Part shown: positions 8,431 through 18,400 of the stretch, in pieces
How the letters are laid out: each line of letters starts with the position of its first letter
Position numbering within the stretch: position 1 is the stretch's first letter
Origin: a virus
Direction: 5' to 3' (one strand)
DNA: 64,000 nucleotides
Virus record (IMG/VR): IMGVR_UViG_3300032242_001752
Span: 24,563-88,562 of that record
Made by a program: the position numbers and the translations under genes
The notes under the pieces: generated by a model
Databases searched by the model: none
The model's input: the letters and a program-made list of their open reading frames with translations, nothing else
What the model was told of the DNA's origin: nothing

Positions 8431-9761
8431 TGGGAAATACTAGTAGCAGTCCTAGCAATAGAGGCGGAGCGGCTTGGAGTACTCCTGCAACTTACGCTTA
8501 CACATTGGGTAATGCTTACAACTATCCTGACTTTAATATCTCCTCAAGTAACCCGTTGAACTTTGAAGTCCAACCATTTTTATTTGACTTGATAAAAAGA
8601 AATGAAGATGTTGTACAACTTTATAAAGCCCCGTACGCTGACGCAAATGGGGACCAGAAAATATATTCTTCTGAGCTTGAAGCCAGCGTAGCTGCCTCTC
8701 CTACTCTTTACCACAAAGTAGGAACTCCTGTACACCTTACAAAAAGGGGTACAAATGAAACTTTAGATTTGGCTTATTACTATGTACCTGGCCCTGAAGC
8801 TATTAAAAAAACTCCTGAGATTAATAGCGCTCCGGCAGAGGACATCATAATTCCTGCCGGTCCACAAGACCCAAATCAGTATCAATGGAACTTGCCGCCT
8901 CACAAGTGGAGCTTGCCGTTTACTCCAGGAACTGATTTGAATAACATGCCTACTGGTCACAGAAAATCTCCGTCTGATGACAGATATCGTAGAGGACGTA
9001 TTTGGTGGAGAGCTACTGATACCACAATTACTACTACAGATGGCACAGGAAAATCCGTTCCTATTGATAACTCTGATAGAAAATACGGATTCCAATTCCT
9101 ATGGAATCCTGAAAGTTTTAGCACCGCTGTGTCTGTTCAAATGGACGCAACCCCTCAGGTACAAGATAGATTTGCCTCTACTGTAGGAGCGTTCCCTGCT
9201 ACTGAGACTATTAGTTTTACTTTAAGAATTGATAGAACAAACGACTTTGCCGCTGCTAATGCGTACTTTAAGAGACCTACTAATATTATTCAGGACACCA
9301 CTAATAATGGCGCTAATAACTTTATTAGCAATAAAGATACTGCTCGTTTTATTAAGTACTACCAAAACTCTGGAAGTTTTAATAGCGCTTTAATAAAAGA
9401 TGGTAAAACAATCACAGTTGAGCAGAAGCTGGTTGACTTATTTCAGCGCGGTACCTTAGCCGATATCGAGTACTTGTATAAGGCAATTAACGGTGCTGGC
9501 CCAGGCGGAGGCTCTTCTATTGCGGACCGTTGGAAAAATGGTCGTGGAATAGTTACAGCTGATATTGGTTGGCTAATGCCTACCCTATTAAATATTGATA
9601 TTGGTCCATTAGCCTATGTAGGATATGTGACCGGTATGAGTGTTACCCATATTGGATTCACTCCCGACATGATTCCTATTAGAAGCGATGTGACAGTATC
9701 GTTCAACTTGCTTGCGACTGCTGGACTTAACACCACTTCTAATACCGGAGGTACTAAGTAA
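8430..9761 (+). CDS. Baseplate tube-initiator protein (CIS-tube-like)
   Basis: 443 residues; ATG overlaps the previous stop by one base. The central and C-terminal part carries the pattern YGFQFLWNPESF, ETISFTLRIDRTND, PLAYVGYVTGMSVTHIGFTPDMIPIRSDVTVSF, which is the contractile injection system tube/initiator pattern (PF19266-like). The first 200 residues are specific to this phage. It probably forms the first ring of the tube on the baseplate hub. Its partner is the LysM-like protein encoded next, with one-base overlap. Confidence 0.65.
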   Translation: MGNTSSSPSNRGGAAWSTPATYAYTLGNAYNYPDFNISSSNPLNFEVQPFLFDLIKRNEDVVQLYKAPYADANGDQKIYSSELEASVAASPTLYHKVGTPVHLTKRGTNETLDLAYYYVPGPEAIKKTPEINSAPAEDIIIPAGPQDPNQYQWNLPPHKWSLPFTPGTDLNNMPTGHRKSPSDDRYRRGRIWWRATDTTITTTDGTGKSVPIDNSDRKYGFQFLWNPESFSTAVSVQMDATPQVQDRFASTVGAFPATETISFTLRIDRTNDFAAANAYFKRPTNIIQDTTNNGANNFISNKDTARFIKYYQNSGSFNSALIKDGKTITVEQKLVDLFQRGTLADIEYLYKAINGAGPGGGSSIADRWKNGRGIVTADIGWLMPTLLNIDIGPLAYVGYVTGMSVTHIGFTPDMIPIRSDVTVSFNLLATAGLNTTSNTGGTK

Positions 9762-10048
9762 TGCCTATTTATCTTGGCTCTAGATATGAAAAAATGCCAG
9801 TTAAGTTCTTTACGTTTAATCCCAATAGAGACCCTGGACCTGTAGTTTACTACGAATTTTCTTCAGTACCTACATCTAAAATGAACTACTCCGTATATCA
9901 GTGGAAGACCGGTGACCGCATAGAATCTTTGGCTGCCCAGTTTTATTCTTACCCTACTAAATGGTGGATTATTGCTGACCATAACCCGCAGATTTCTGAC
10001 TGGTTAAACGTTCCTATTGGCACAGAGATTAGGATTCCGCGTGCCTAG
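9761..10048 (+). CDS. LysM-like baseplate protein (gp53-type)
   Basis: 95 residues. The segment YQWKTGDRIESLAAQFY..WWIIADHNPQI..IGTEIRIP is a LysM-like fold as used in T4 gp53 and in contractile injection systems between tube and spike. It glues tube initiator, hub and wedge together rather than binding peptidoglycan. Gene order supports this strongly. Confidence 0.75.
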   Translation: MPIYLGSRYEKMPVKFFTFNPNRDPGPVVYYEFSSVPTSKMNYSVYQWKTGDRIESLAAQFYSYPTKWWIIADHNPQISDWLNVPIGTEIRIPRA

Positions 10049-11387
10049 TACAGTTAGTCTACTAGCAGATAACGGCGCAGTTACCTCTGGTTATGCGTCT
10101 GTTTATTTTCCTGAAAGCCCTAATGCTCCTAGAAGGGTATATAAAGTTACCCTTCGGCAAGAAGTATTTTCGCATGACTATGCTGATATTTATTTCAGGG
10201 ACTGGAAAGTAAATCCTTCTACTATTAAACCAATGACTAAAATAGTATTAACTATTAGAAATAAGAAATACCACGGATTTGTTCATAATGTTGAGAATGT
10301 TCAGGAGTCCGCTAAGAACTTTACAAAGATTGGTTTCATAGGTGCTTCACACGTATTTAGGCAGTCTAGCCAAAAGATTTATCGTGATGTAACTGCTAGC
10401 CAGGTGATTGTTGAGTTGGCAAAGAAGTATAACTTTGCATATAAAGTTACCCCACATAAGAGAGTCTATTCTTCTATTGTTCAAGGTGGCCGAACTGATT
10501 GGCAGCTAATGGTAGATTTAGCTAATGAATGTGGTTACTTCTTACGAGCAGAAAACACCGAGATTTACTTTCACCCATTAATGGAAGACTTTAACTACTA
10601 TATAAATGAAGCTGTAATTTTTGATAAGGGCGACGCTGGATTTAAAGGCAGAAGACCAATCTATAATTTTAGTCCGGTAATTAGCGAAACCATGACCCAC
10701 TTTGGTTTTAAAAAAGCCGCTACTTCTATTGCTGGTGTTAACCCTATTGACGGAACTACCTTTAAAATTACTAATCAAGACCCGTTTACCCCTAACCGTG
10801 TAAGCTCAAACCCTGAATCTTTTGACGACCATGATACTACTGCTGTAGCAAATGACTATACTACTGCATCACTTTTGGCTAAAAGTTCAGATGACTATAG
10901 TAGCTTTCCATACATTGCGGATGTAGACACCATCGGTATTGAAAAAGTACGCCCATGCCTTCCCGTATACCTAAATAACGTAGGTGACCAATACTCAGGA
11001 TACTGGACGGTCTTAAGTATTAGGCATGAAGTAATTGAGGCTCAGTTAAATCAGCCGCTATACACATGTTCCATGACCGTAGCCACTGACTCTTTAGGGC
11101 AAATATCTGATCCTAATAAGCCTGTTATTCCACCAACTAATCCAGTTAGAACTATTATTCCTAATGTAGATAATACGGTTATTGTTCCACAAACTGTTAT
11201 TAATAGTCCTGGTTTATCTATTATTCCAATTCCACAATACGAAATTGTTGATAGAATTAACCGTCCAGGTATTGATGTTCAGCTAGCTTCTGTGTCTAAG
11301 TGGGCATCTACTCACGGCGACCTTAATTACAGATATAGTGAAAATAACATGCCGCCTATTGTCCGTGCAAAGGTGATTACGATATGA
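10041..11387 (+). CDS. Baseplate hub protein (gp27 / late control D-like)
   Basis: 448 residues from GTG 10041, chosen because AGGA (10031-10034) lies six bases upstream; an upstream in-frame TTG (10017) has no ribosome binding site. Early beta-rich part (YKVTLRQEVFSHDYADIYFRDW), a TASQVIVELAKKY helix, and GRTDWQLMVDLANECGYFLRAENTEIYFHPL are typical of the hub domain in gp27/gpD proteins. It forms the trimeric hub holding the spike. Overlaps the LysM gene by 8 bases and the spike gene by 4. Confidence 0.75.
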   Translation: MPSTVSLLADNGAVTSGYASVYFPESPNAPRRVYKVTLRQEVFSHDYADIYFRDWKVNPSTIKPMTKIVLTIRNKKYHGFVHNVENVQESAKNFTKIGFIGASHVFRQSSQKIYRDVTASQVIVELAKKYNFAYKVTPHKRVYSSIVQGGRTDWQLMVDLANECGYFLRAENTEIYFHPLMEDFNYYINEAVIFDKGDAGFKGRRPIYNFSPVISETMTHFGFKKAATSIAGVNPIDGTTFKITNQDPFTPNRVSSNPESFDDHDTTAVANDYTTASLLAKSSDDYSSFPYIADVDTIGIEKVRPCLPVYLNNVGDQYSGYWTVLSIRHEVIEAQLNQPLYTCSMTVATDSLGQISDPNKPVIPPTNPVRTIIPNVDNTVIVPQTVINSPGLSIIPIPQYEIVDRINRPGIDVQLASVSKWASTHGDLNYRYSENNMPPIVRAKVITI

Positions 11388-12112
11388 GTCGCGTAGGTCA
11401 GTATTTTGGTATTTATAGAGGAGTAGTTGTTGCTACTAACGACCCTCTTAATAAAAATAGAGTCATGCTTAAGGTTCCACAGGTTTCGGGAGAAGAAGTC
11501 ACTAACTGGGCCTGGCCTATTATCGGCGCATCTGCAAATAAAAAAACACCGTACGGTTCTTGGATTAGCACAGCCACGCAAACAACTGCAGATAGTACTA
11601 TAAATAACATAATTGCTTTGGACACTGTAGAAGGAAGCTACGGCATAGATTTAATTAACCCTAGTACTACGACCCCGGCCACTTCTGCAATTAAGTTTAG
11701 CTATGCTGGCACGTACAATATTCAGATATCTGCTCAGTTATACACCACTATCGGTGGAAATGGTTTTTTAAACGCGGATATGTGGATGAGACAGAATGGT
11801 ATAGATGTGCCAAATTCTGTGGGTTCTATATCTGTCGGTTCTAAAAACCCTTATACAGTTGCTAGCTGGAATTACATAATAGATATTTCTGCTGGTGATA
11901 CTTTACAGTGGATTTGGCACGTAAATACCTCTACGTCCACCTCTTTGCTTGCCACCTCTGCACAAGCTGGTCCGCCTGCTCAACCTGAAACTCCTTCATT
12001 TACCGTGTCTGCTACGCATGTGAGTGGCTATTTACCTAGTCCTGGAAATCCTTGCTGGGTTATGTTTGAGGGCGGAAACCCTAATTTTCCACTATGGTTA
12101 GGAACATTCTAA
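11384..12112 (+). CDS. Baseplate spike protein: split OB fold with inserted jelly-roll-like domain
   Basis: 242 residues. Residues 1-50 (YFGIYRGVVVATNDPLNKNRVMLKVPQV..WAWP) and the end (YLPSPGNPCWVMFEGGNPNFPLWLGTF) together make the gp5/gpV OB fold. Between them about residues 65-205 look like a TNF/C1q-type beta sandwich: FSYAGTYNIQISAQL, then ADMWMRQNG, then AGDTLQWIWH. Such domains often bind ligands or trimerise. It sits at the tip of the hub and precedes gp25. The insertion is inferred from sequence pattern. Confidence 0.75.
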   Translation: MSRVGQYFGIYRGVVVATNDPLNKNRVMLKVPQVSGEEVTNWAWPIIGASANKKTPYGSWISTATQTTADSTINNIIALDTVEGSYGIDLINPSTTTPATSAIKFSYAGTYNIQISAQLYTTIGGNGFLNADMWMRQNGIDVPNSVGSISVGSKNPYTVASWNYIIDISAGDTLQWIWHVNTSTSTSLLATSAQAGPPAQPETPSFTVSATHVSGYLPSPGNPCWVMFEGGNPNFPLWLGTF

Positions 12113-12538
12113 ATGAGTGAAATGCAATTAAATTATCCATTTGCTTTTGGTAAAAGCGGAGATAGCGCTTATATTACTGGAGTATCTGATACTAACGACT
12201 ATAGGATTATTTGGCAAAATAGAATCCTTCTTACGCTTGGAACTAGGCCCGGAGAACGGGTTATGCGACCAGATTTTGGCAGCAACCTATATAGCGCATT
12301 ATACGAAAATGAATCTACGGCTGCTGAAATAGCCCATGACAGCATTGTTCAAGCATTTAGCAAGTGGCTATCTGACCTAGAACTTAAGACCATAACTCCG
12401 TTATTTGACGCAAATACCGGGTTAATGACTGTGACAATTGTCTACGGACTGCCAAATGGTGAAGTAGATAGTGTTACAATTAATACAGGTATTTTTAACC
12501 GAGCTGGCGAGCTTATTCAGGAGATAAAGAATGTCTAG
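12113..12538 (+). CDS. gp25-like baseplate wedge protein
   Basis: 141 residues with the GPW/gp25 pattern: NRILLTLGTRPGERVMRPDFGSNL near residue 38 and late beta strands. The conserved EPR-like core appears as RPGERVMRPDFG. It connects the sheath to the inner baseplate and is one of the most conserved contractile proteins. Overlaps the next gene by 8 bases. Confidence 0.92.
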   Translation: MSEMQLNYPFAFGKSGDSAYITGVSDTNDYRIIWQNRILLTLGTRPGERVMRPDFGSNLYSALYENESTAAEIAHDSIVQAFSKWLSDLELKTITPLFDANTGLMTVTIVYGLPNGEVDSVTINTGIFNRAGELIQEIKNV

Positions 12539-14699
12539 TACAGTAACCTCTACTGTAACTTATATCCCGCAAATTGATTACACTTCTAGGGATTATGTTT
12601 CCATAGTCAACGATTTGACTACTATTGCCCAGCAGTTCAACCCTACCTGGAGTGCTAGCGATCCTACGGATATCGGTGTTACTCTAATTGAGCTATTTGC
12701 CTATTTAGGTGACCTATTAAATTATTATGCAGACCGTTCTGCATCAGAAGGGTTCCTAGCTACAGCTAGTCAGAGACAAAGCATTTTGCAATTAGCAGCT
12801 ATGTTTGGATATACCGTTACTACTAATCAACCAGCGGTTGCAACAATTACGCTTGCAAATACTTCTGGAAGCTCTGTCACTGTGCCTGCATTAACCCAAT
12901 TAAAATCTACCCAGGTAGTTAACGGACAAAATACAGATGTTACTTTTGAACTAGATGCTGATACTACTATTTCAGCAAACAGTTCTGTTACCACTACGGC
13001 TACTCAGGGCATTACATATTCGAATGTTACTCTAGGAACTTCCACAGGCGCGCCTAATCAAGTATTTAAAATTAATGCTATTGGCGTAATAGTTAATGGC
13101 GTAGGAGCTACTGCAAGCCTTAAAGTGTATGTCGGTACTACACAGTACACTTATGTGTCTTCTCTAATTGACAGCGCTTCTTATGACTCTACATTTACTA
13201 CATCAATTGATGCTGATGGTTACACCTACATCATTTTTGGAGATGGAGTAGCTGGCCGTATTCCACCAGCATCTTTGACTGTAAGCGCTACTTATAGACT
13301 TGGAGTAGGTTCTCAAGGAAACGTCCCCGCAGGTACTATTCTAAGCCTAGCTACTAATAACGTATCTAACGTTACCGTTACTCAACCTTCTGCTGCCACT
13401 GGCGGAGCTGATATAGAAAGCAGCGACTCAATTAGAGTTAATGCTCCAAGAGCGTTAAGAACTTTGCGCAGAGCAGTTTCATTAAAAGATTATGCTTACA
13501 TGGCTTTACAAGTAGCCGGTGTAGCAAAAGCTATTGCAGACTCATCTGTATGGACCACAGTTAACTTATATATTGGACCTTACAGCACTGCCGCTACAAG
13601 TACATATGGGCCTTACACCGGTGTTACTGCCATTGCTGCCACTGCATCAGACAGTACTACCGGAAGCGGTTATCTAACCTACACTTGTGCAAACTCCGGA
13701 TTAGCTGTTGGTCAATATGTAACAGTTACAGGTATGGCACCTGTTAACTATAATATTTACACTCCCGCATTAATAACATACGCAGATACTACGAAGTTTA
13801 CTGTTGCGGGTAGCATAGCAGGAACATTTAATCAGTCGTTATCTGCTACAGCCCAAGTAACATCTACAGGCTCTAACTCATCTGATTTTAATACTTTAGC
13901 TAGCACAGTTCTTACCTACTTCACTGATAAGGTAGCTCCAAACGTTACGCTTAACGTACTTCCTCCTACATATGTGCAACTTAACTTAGATATGACTGTT
14001 CAAGTTTTAAAACAGTATCAGCAATCAGCTGTTTTGGCTCAAGTAAATAACGTTTTATCAAATCTATTTGATTATACAAACGCATTCTTTGCTGATAAAG
14101 TTCCGCAGCAGTATATTCTTCAGGCTTTAAGTAATATTGATGGTGTAGACATCACTACAAAAGTAACTCATCTTCGCAAAAATAAAGATGAAAAAATCTT
14201 TAGCGTGGCTAGCTGGACAGCTACTACCTCAGCAGTTACTCTAACAACTACTGCTGCGCACACAATAACTGTGGGCTCTACGATTAGGGTTTATAACGTA
14301 GACCCTACTATTGATGGCTCATATACAGTAACCTCTGTGGGAAGCACGACAGTTACGTTTAACCTAACTGGAACTGCTACTCCTACAGGTATTACGGCAT
14401 CTGCATGGACTACTGCGTCTACACAGTTAACTGGTTTATCAAGCGTTGCAGGTATTACTGTCGGTATGAACGTTACTGGAACTAACTTAGTAAGCACTGT
14501 AAAATCGGTTGGTACTACAACTATTGACCTTGTTACTAAGCCAACGGGCTCTGGTTCAGGAGCGCTTACGTTTACTAAGCCATATACAGCTGCAGATAAC
14601 TACGTTAAAGTAGTTGCTGTAGATGACATTGTATGTGCTACAAATGAAATTCCTATTCAAGGCATATTTAATATTACCGCTGTTGGCGGACTTTCTTAA
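12531..14699 (+). CDS. Baseplate J / gp6-like wedge protein with inserted beta modules
   Basis: 722 residues. The N-terminal part (PQIDYTSRDYVSIVNDL, DPTDIGVTLIELFAYLGDLLNYYADR) and ESSDSIRVNAPRALRTLRRAVSLKDYAYMALQVAGVAKA are baseplate J hallmarks. Modules around residues 380-440 (VGQYVTVTGMAP) and 550-650 (HTITVGSTIRVYNVDP) are related to those in the sheath and gpI-like proteins. The wedge protein polymerises around the hub and triggers contraction. Confidence 0.9.
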   Translation: MSSTVTSTVTYIPQIDYTSRDYVSIVNDLTTIAQQFNPTWSASDPTDIGVTLIELFAYLGDLLNYYADRSASEGFLATASQRQSILQLAAMFGYTVTTNQPAVATITLANTSGSSVTVPALTQLKSTQVVNGQNTDVTFELDADTTISANSSVTTTATQGITYSNVTLGTSTGAPNQVFKINAIGVIVNGVGATASLKVYVGTTQYTYVSSLIDSASYDSTFTTSIDADGYTYIIFGDGVAGRIPPASLTVSATYRLGVGSQGNVPAGTILSLATNNVSNVTVTQPSAATGGADIESSDSIRVNAPRALRTLRRAVSLKDYAYMALQVAGVAKAIADSSVWTTVNLYIGPYSTAATSTYGPYTGVTAIAATASDSTTGSGYLTYTCANSGLAVGQYVTVTGMAPVNYNIYTPALITYADTTKFTVAGSIAGTFNQSLSATAQVTSTGSNSSDFNTLASTVLTYFTDKVAPNVTLNVLPPTYVQLNLDMTVQVLKQYQQSAVLAQVNNVLSNLFDYTNAFFADKVPQQYILQALSNIDGVDITTKVTHLRKNKDEKIFSVASWTATTSAVTLTTTAAHTITVGSTIRVYNVDPTIDGSYTVTSVGSTTVTFNLTGTATPTGITASAWTTASTQLTGLSSVAGITVGMNVTGTNLVSTVKSVGTTTIDLVTKPTGSGSGALTFTKPYTAADNYVKVVAVDDIVCATNEIPIQGIFNITAVGGLS

Positions 14700-14710
14700 G
14701 GAGAAAATAA

Positions 14711-15421
14711 ATGGCAAGCTATCCAAGTAACGTTAAATCGTTTACAACTAAGGTTGACGGAGTCACTACAGTCGCCGCCGCTGACATTAATGACGTTCAA
14801 AGTGAAATTGTAGCTGTTGAGACAGCTCTGGGCACTAACCCTGCTACTTCTGTGCTAGGTTCTGGCTCTATTGGCTCATACACAGCTGCTCCGGGCACAC
14901 TAACTAACGTGAGTGCCAGGCTTCAAAATATTGAGGCCGGACTTAGTGCCAGCTCTACAGACGGTTCTCGCATTGGATACACTCAATTAGCCACTGGTTC
15001 TGTTGGTACATCTACTTCTATCACGGTTGCTGGTGCTAGCTATGTAAAACTTGTTGTAGTAATAAATATTACTACTATTGGTTCTGGTACAGCTATTACT
15101 ATGGGCGCAAACAGTGCCACCTCATCTAAATACGGTCACTTTAGCTTTGCCGCTACTCCAGCAGGTTTGGGTAGCGCAGCTGGTTCTGGTGGTATTCCGG
15201 TGTCTAGCGCACAGGTTCCTGCAAGCGGTGACACTATCACAGTTGAATTCTACAACGTTGCTGGTGCTGGAGTTAAGCCTGTTAGCTTTATTAACGCGTA
15301 TGGTTGGGGTACCGGCGCTTTGATTTCTGGTGGAACAGTTACCTCTGCTATTACTACAATTACTATAACCTGTAGCACAGCTCCAACTACATCTACTTAC
15401 ACAGTTTACGGCGTTAAGTAA
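14711..15421 (+). CDS. Minor tail / short fibre protein
   Basis: 236 residues; RBS AAGGAG before ATG. The N-terminal segment YPSNVKSFTTKVDGVTTV, then AADINDVQSEIVAVETALGT, is a common attachment module in tail fibres of phages of Gram-positives. The C-terminal 140 residues are beta-rich, Ser/Thr/Gly-rich and could be a small receptor-binding head. Position between gpJ and gpI fits a baseplate-attached fibre. Confidence 0.6.
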   Translation: MASYPSNVKSFTTKVDGVTTVAAADINDVQSEIVAVETALGTNPATSVLGSGSIGSYTAAPGTLTNVSARLQNIEAGLSASSTDGSRIGYTQLATGSVGTSTSITVAGASYVKLVVVINITTIGSGTAITMGANSATSSKYGHFSFAATPAGLGSAAGSGGIPVSSAQVPASGDTITVEFYNVAGAGVKPVSFINAYGWGTGALISGGTVTSAITTITITCSTAPTTSTYTVYGVK

Positions 15422-15432
15422 CAGGAAAATAA

Positions 15433-18400
15433 ATGACAATCTATGGTTCTAAACCCTATTACTCTTTTACATACGGTTCTCCGGCTGTATTAGACTTTAG
15501 CATATCTCCGTTTAAAGCGATTGCTACGGACTATGGAACTATATCTTTGTCTTGGTATATGCCTGGTTATGATGCTACTTTCTCAAAGTTAATCGTATTA
15601 AGAAGCGCACTAGGATTTCCTACAACTGCTGACGAAGGCGATTTAATTTATTCCACGACTAAGGTTGCTTTGTCTGTTGGAGGAAGCGGAACCCCAGTTA
15701 CTTTAACTGGAGTAACATCATCCGGAACTAAATTTACAGTGTCTAGCACTACTGGTTTATCTGTAGGACAAACTATTACAGTGACTTCAGGTACGGGTAC
15801 TTTATCCACTTCCGATATTACATATATTTCACAAATACTTAGTTCTACAACTTTTTCAGTTAATCTGGCACCTAGCGTTGCGCTCTCTGGAGCTACCATA
15901 ACTGCAACTAATTCTTTGTTAAATAAGAAGTTTACCTATGTAGATAGTGGTGCGTATATCGACCAGCTAACTGGCTCTACAACTCCTACATACACTGCAA
16001 CTACAGCGTTAGCTGTAAATAATGACACTCGCGTTACGCTAAAAGCAAGCAATTCAAACATTGCTGTTAAACAGTCAGTTACATATAAATCCAGCGGAAA
16101 AACTACAGGTCCTAACTCCGGTAGCGGTATCGTTGGTGGAACTACTGTTGCATCTATCAACGGAACTTCTTTAGTTCTTAGCGACTACGCTAATATCCCA
16201 TCTGATACCGTACTAACATTTTCCCCTGTTTCTTTAGATACAGGGCAGACTTATTACTACTCTATCTTTGTATATTCAAATAACTATTGGCAAAGAGTAG
16301 GTAAGCCTGCTGCCGGAGTTTCTATTAAAAATTATAATACCGCAACAACGATGTATGAACATTTGCCAGAGGTGTATCGTTCTCCTGCCGCGCTATCGTC
16401 ATTCTCCACTGCTACTCAAAACGTAGATCTGTATAACTTTTTACGAGTATTTGCTGTTCAGTACGATCTTACAAAGACTATGATTGATAACGCTAAGAAT
16501 AGATATGATGTTAAAAATCTTGATGGTCGTATGATTCCCGCTATGCTGGCGAGTTTTGGATTTAACTATGAAAGTGTTTTAGGGCTTCAGCAAGCTAGAA
16601 GGCTGCTTCAATACGCATCCTTTATTTATTTGAATAAAGGCTCTGTAAAAGGGCTTAAAGAGTTTATTGCAGCATTTGCGGGTTATAACGTGACTATTGG
16701 TAGCATAAAAAATCTTCTGCTTACACTAGACTGCTCTTCTTTTGAAAACGGAACTGGTTTTTGGGATATTACTTCCGGTACAGCCACTATAACTAATACC
16801 AACTCAACAACAGAAGGCGGAAGTCCGGCCCCTTATTTAGAGGCTAATTCTCCAGTGGGTTACTTAAATAAACAGGCTGGTTATCTAAAAGTATCTGCAA
16901 CCTCCGGCGCGTCTGCTGTAACTATCAGCTACGGAAACTCATTAGATGATTATGCAATTAGCACAACGGTTACTACAACCACTACGGGTTATGTAACCTT
17001 AACTACTGATAAATCTAACCCATTTACTGTAGGTCAATCGGTAAATATTAAAGGCCTTTCCCCAGCATCTGTAAACGGTGTTTATAAAATAGTTAGCGTA
17101 AGTTCCTCCAGAGTATTTACTTTAGCTAATGCCGCTGTTTCATCAGGAACTGCTATTTCGGGGTCAGGTTTTGCATCCGTATTTGATCCTACTTTGTATG
17201 GAGTACCTGTAACTGCCGGTAACTACTATAAATTAGGTATTTATAGCCAACCAAAAACTGGAAGCAGTTGCAGTATTACAGTTGGTATTAACTGGTATGA
17301 CCAATTTGGGTCATACTTAAGCACTGTATTTGATGGCCCTTACGGTGCAACTACCCCTGGTTCTTGGACTCAAACTATAAATACTGCCCAGCTTGCTCCG
17401 GCAAGAGCCGCATACGCTGTTCCTTACTTTACCCTAGATACATTTACTGGTACTCCGGACGTAGAATACTTTGATGCAGCGCAGTTTGAACAAGCCTATA
17501 GTACGGCATATAATCCGCTTCCATACACAGACGCTAGACGTTTAGATTTGTATTTAACTCCTACCAGAGCTAATGAAATTATTAATCCTGGTTTTGAAAC
17601 ATCTGTAGCTAACTGGTCAGTTACTAATGGAAGCATTGCTCTAGAAACTGGGGCATCTAATATTTATCCAACCGCTAGCATTGGCGCAGGTACTTCTGTA
17701 AGTGCTGGATCAGCTAAGATTACGGCAACAGGTTCGATTACCACACTTACTCAACTACTTTCAATATCTAACGTGTCCGTAGCCACTAGCGGAAGGTTAC
17801 TTATTGGAACAGGGTATAGCACTTATGGAACCAATAATTTATCCCTAGGCCAAACTATAACTAAAATATCTGGAACGGGTACTTTAGCAGCTAGTACCTT
17901 GATATCGTCTATTCAATCTTCTTCAAGATTTACAGTTAGCCCTAACCCAACTGGTAGTGGAAATATGACTATTGGTGTATCTGGCACTAAAATACTTCCA
18001 AATTTATCTTATGCACTTAGTATGTACGTAAGCGGAACAGCCGGAGCAACAATAACTCCTACAGTTGTTTGGAAAAATTCTTCTGGAACTACTGTTCAAA
18101 CAGATACTGGCTCAGCTACTACGCTAACTTCTTCGTTCCAGAGAGTATCTTTACTGCCATCTTCTATTTTTGGAACGGTATCTACTTCTTCATTATTTAG
18201 CACATCATTAGTTTTAACAACTGACATTTCTGCAGTCACTGGTCAATCGGTAAGCGGTGCAGGCATTTTAGCCGGAACTACCGTATCTTCTTACAATAGT
18301 AGTACTAAAACTATTACGCTTAGCCAAGCCGCAACTGTAACTGCTGGAACAACTATTACCATAAGCCAAATGGTATCTCCGGCAACGGCATCTATTGCAG

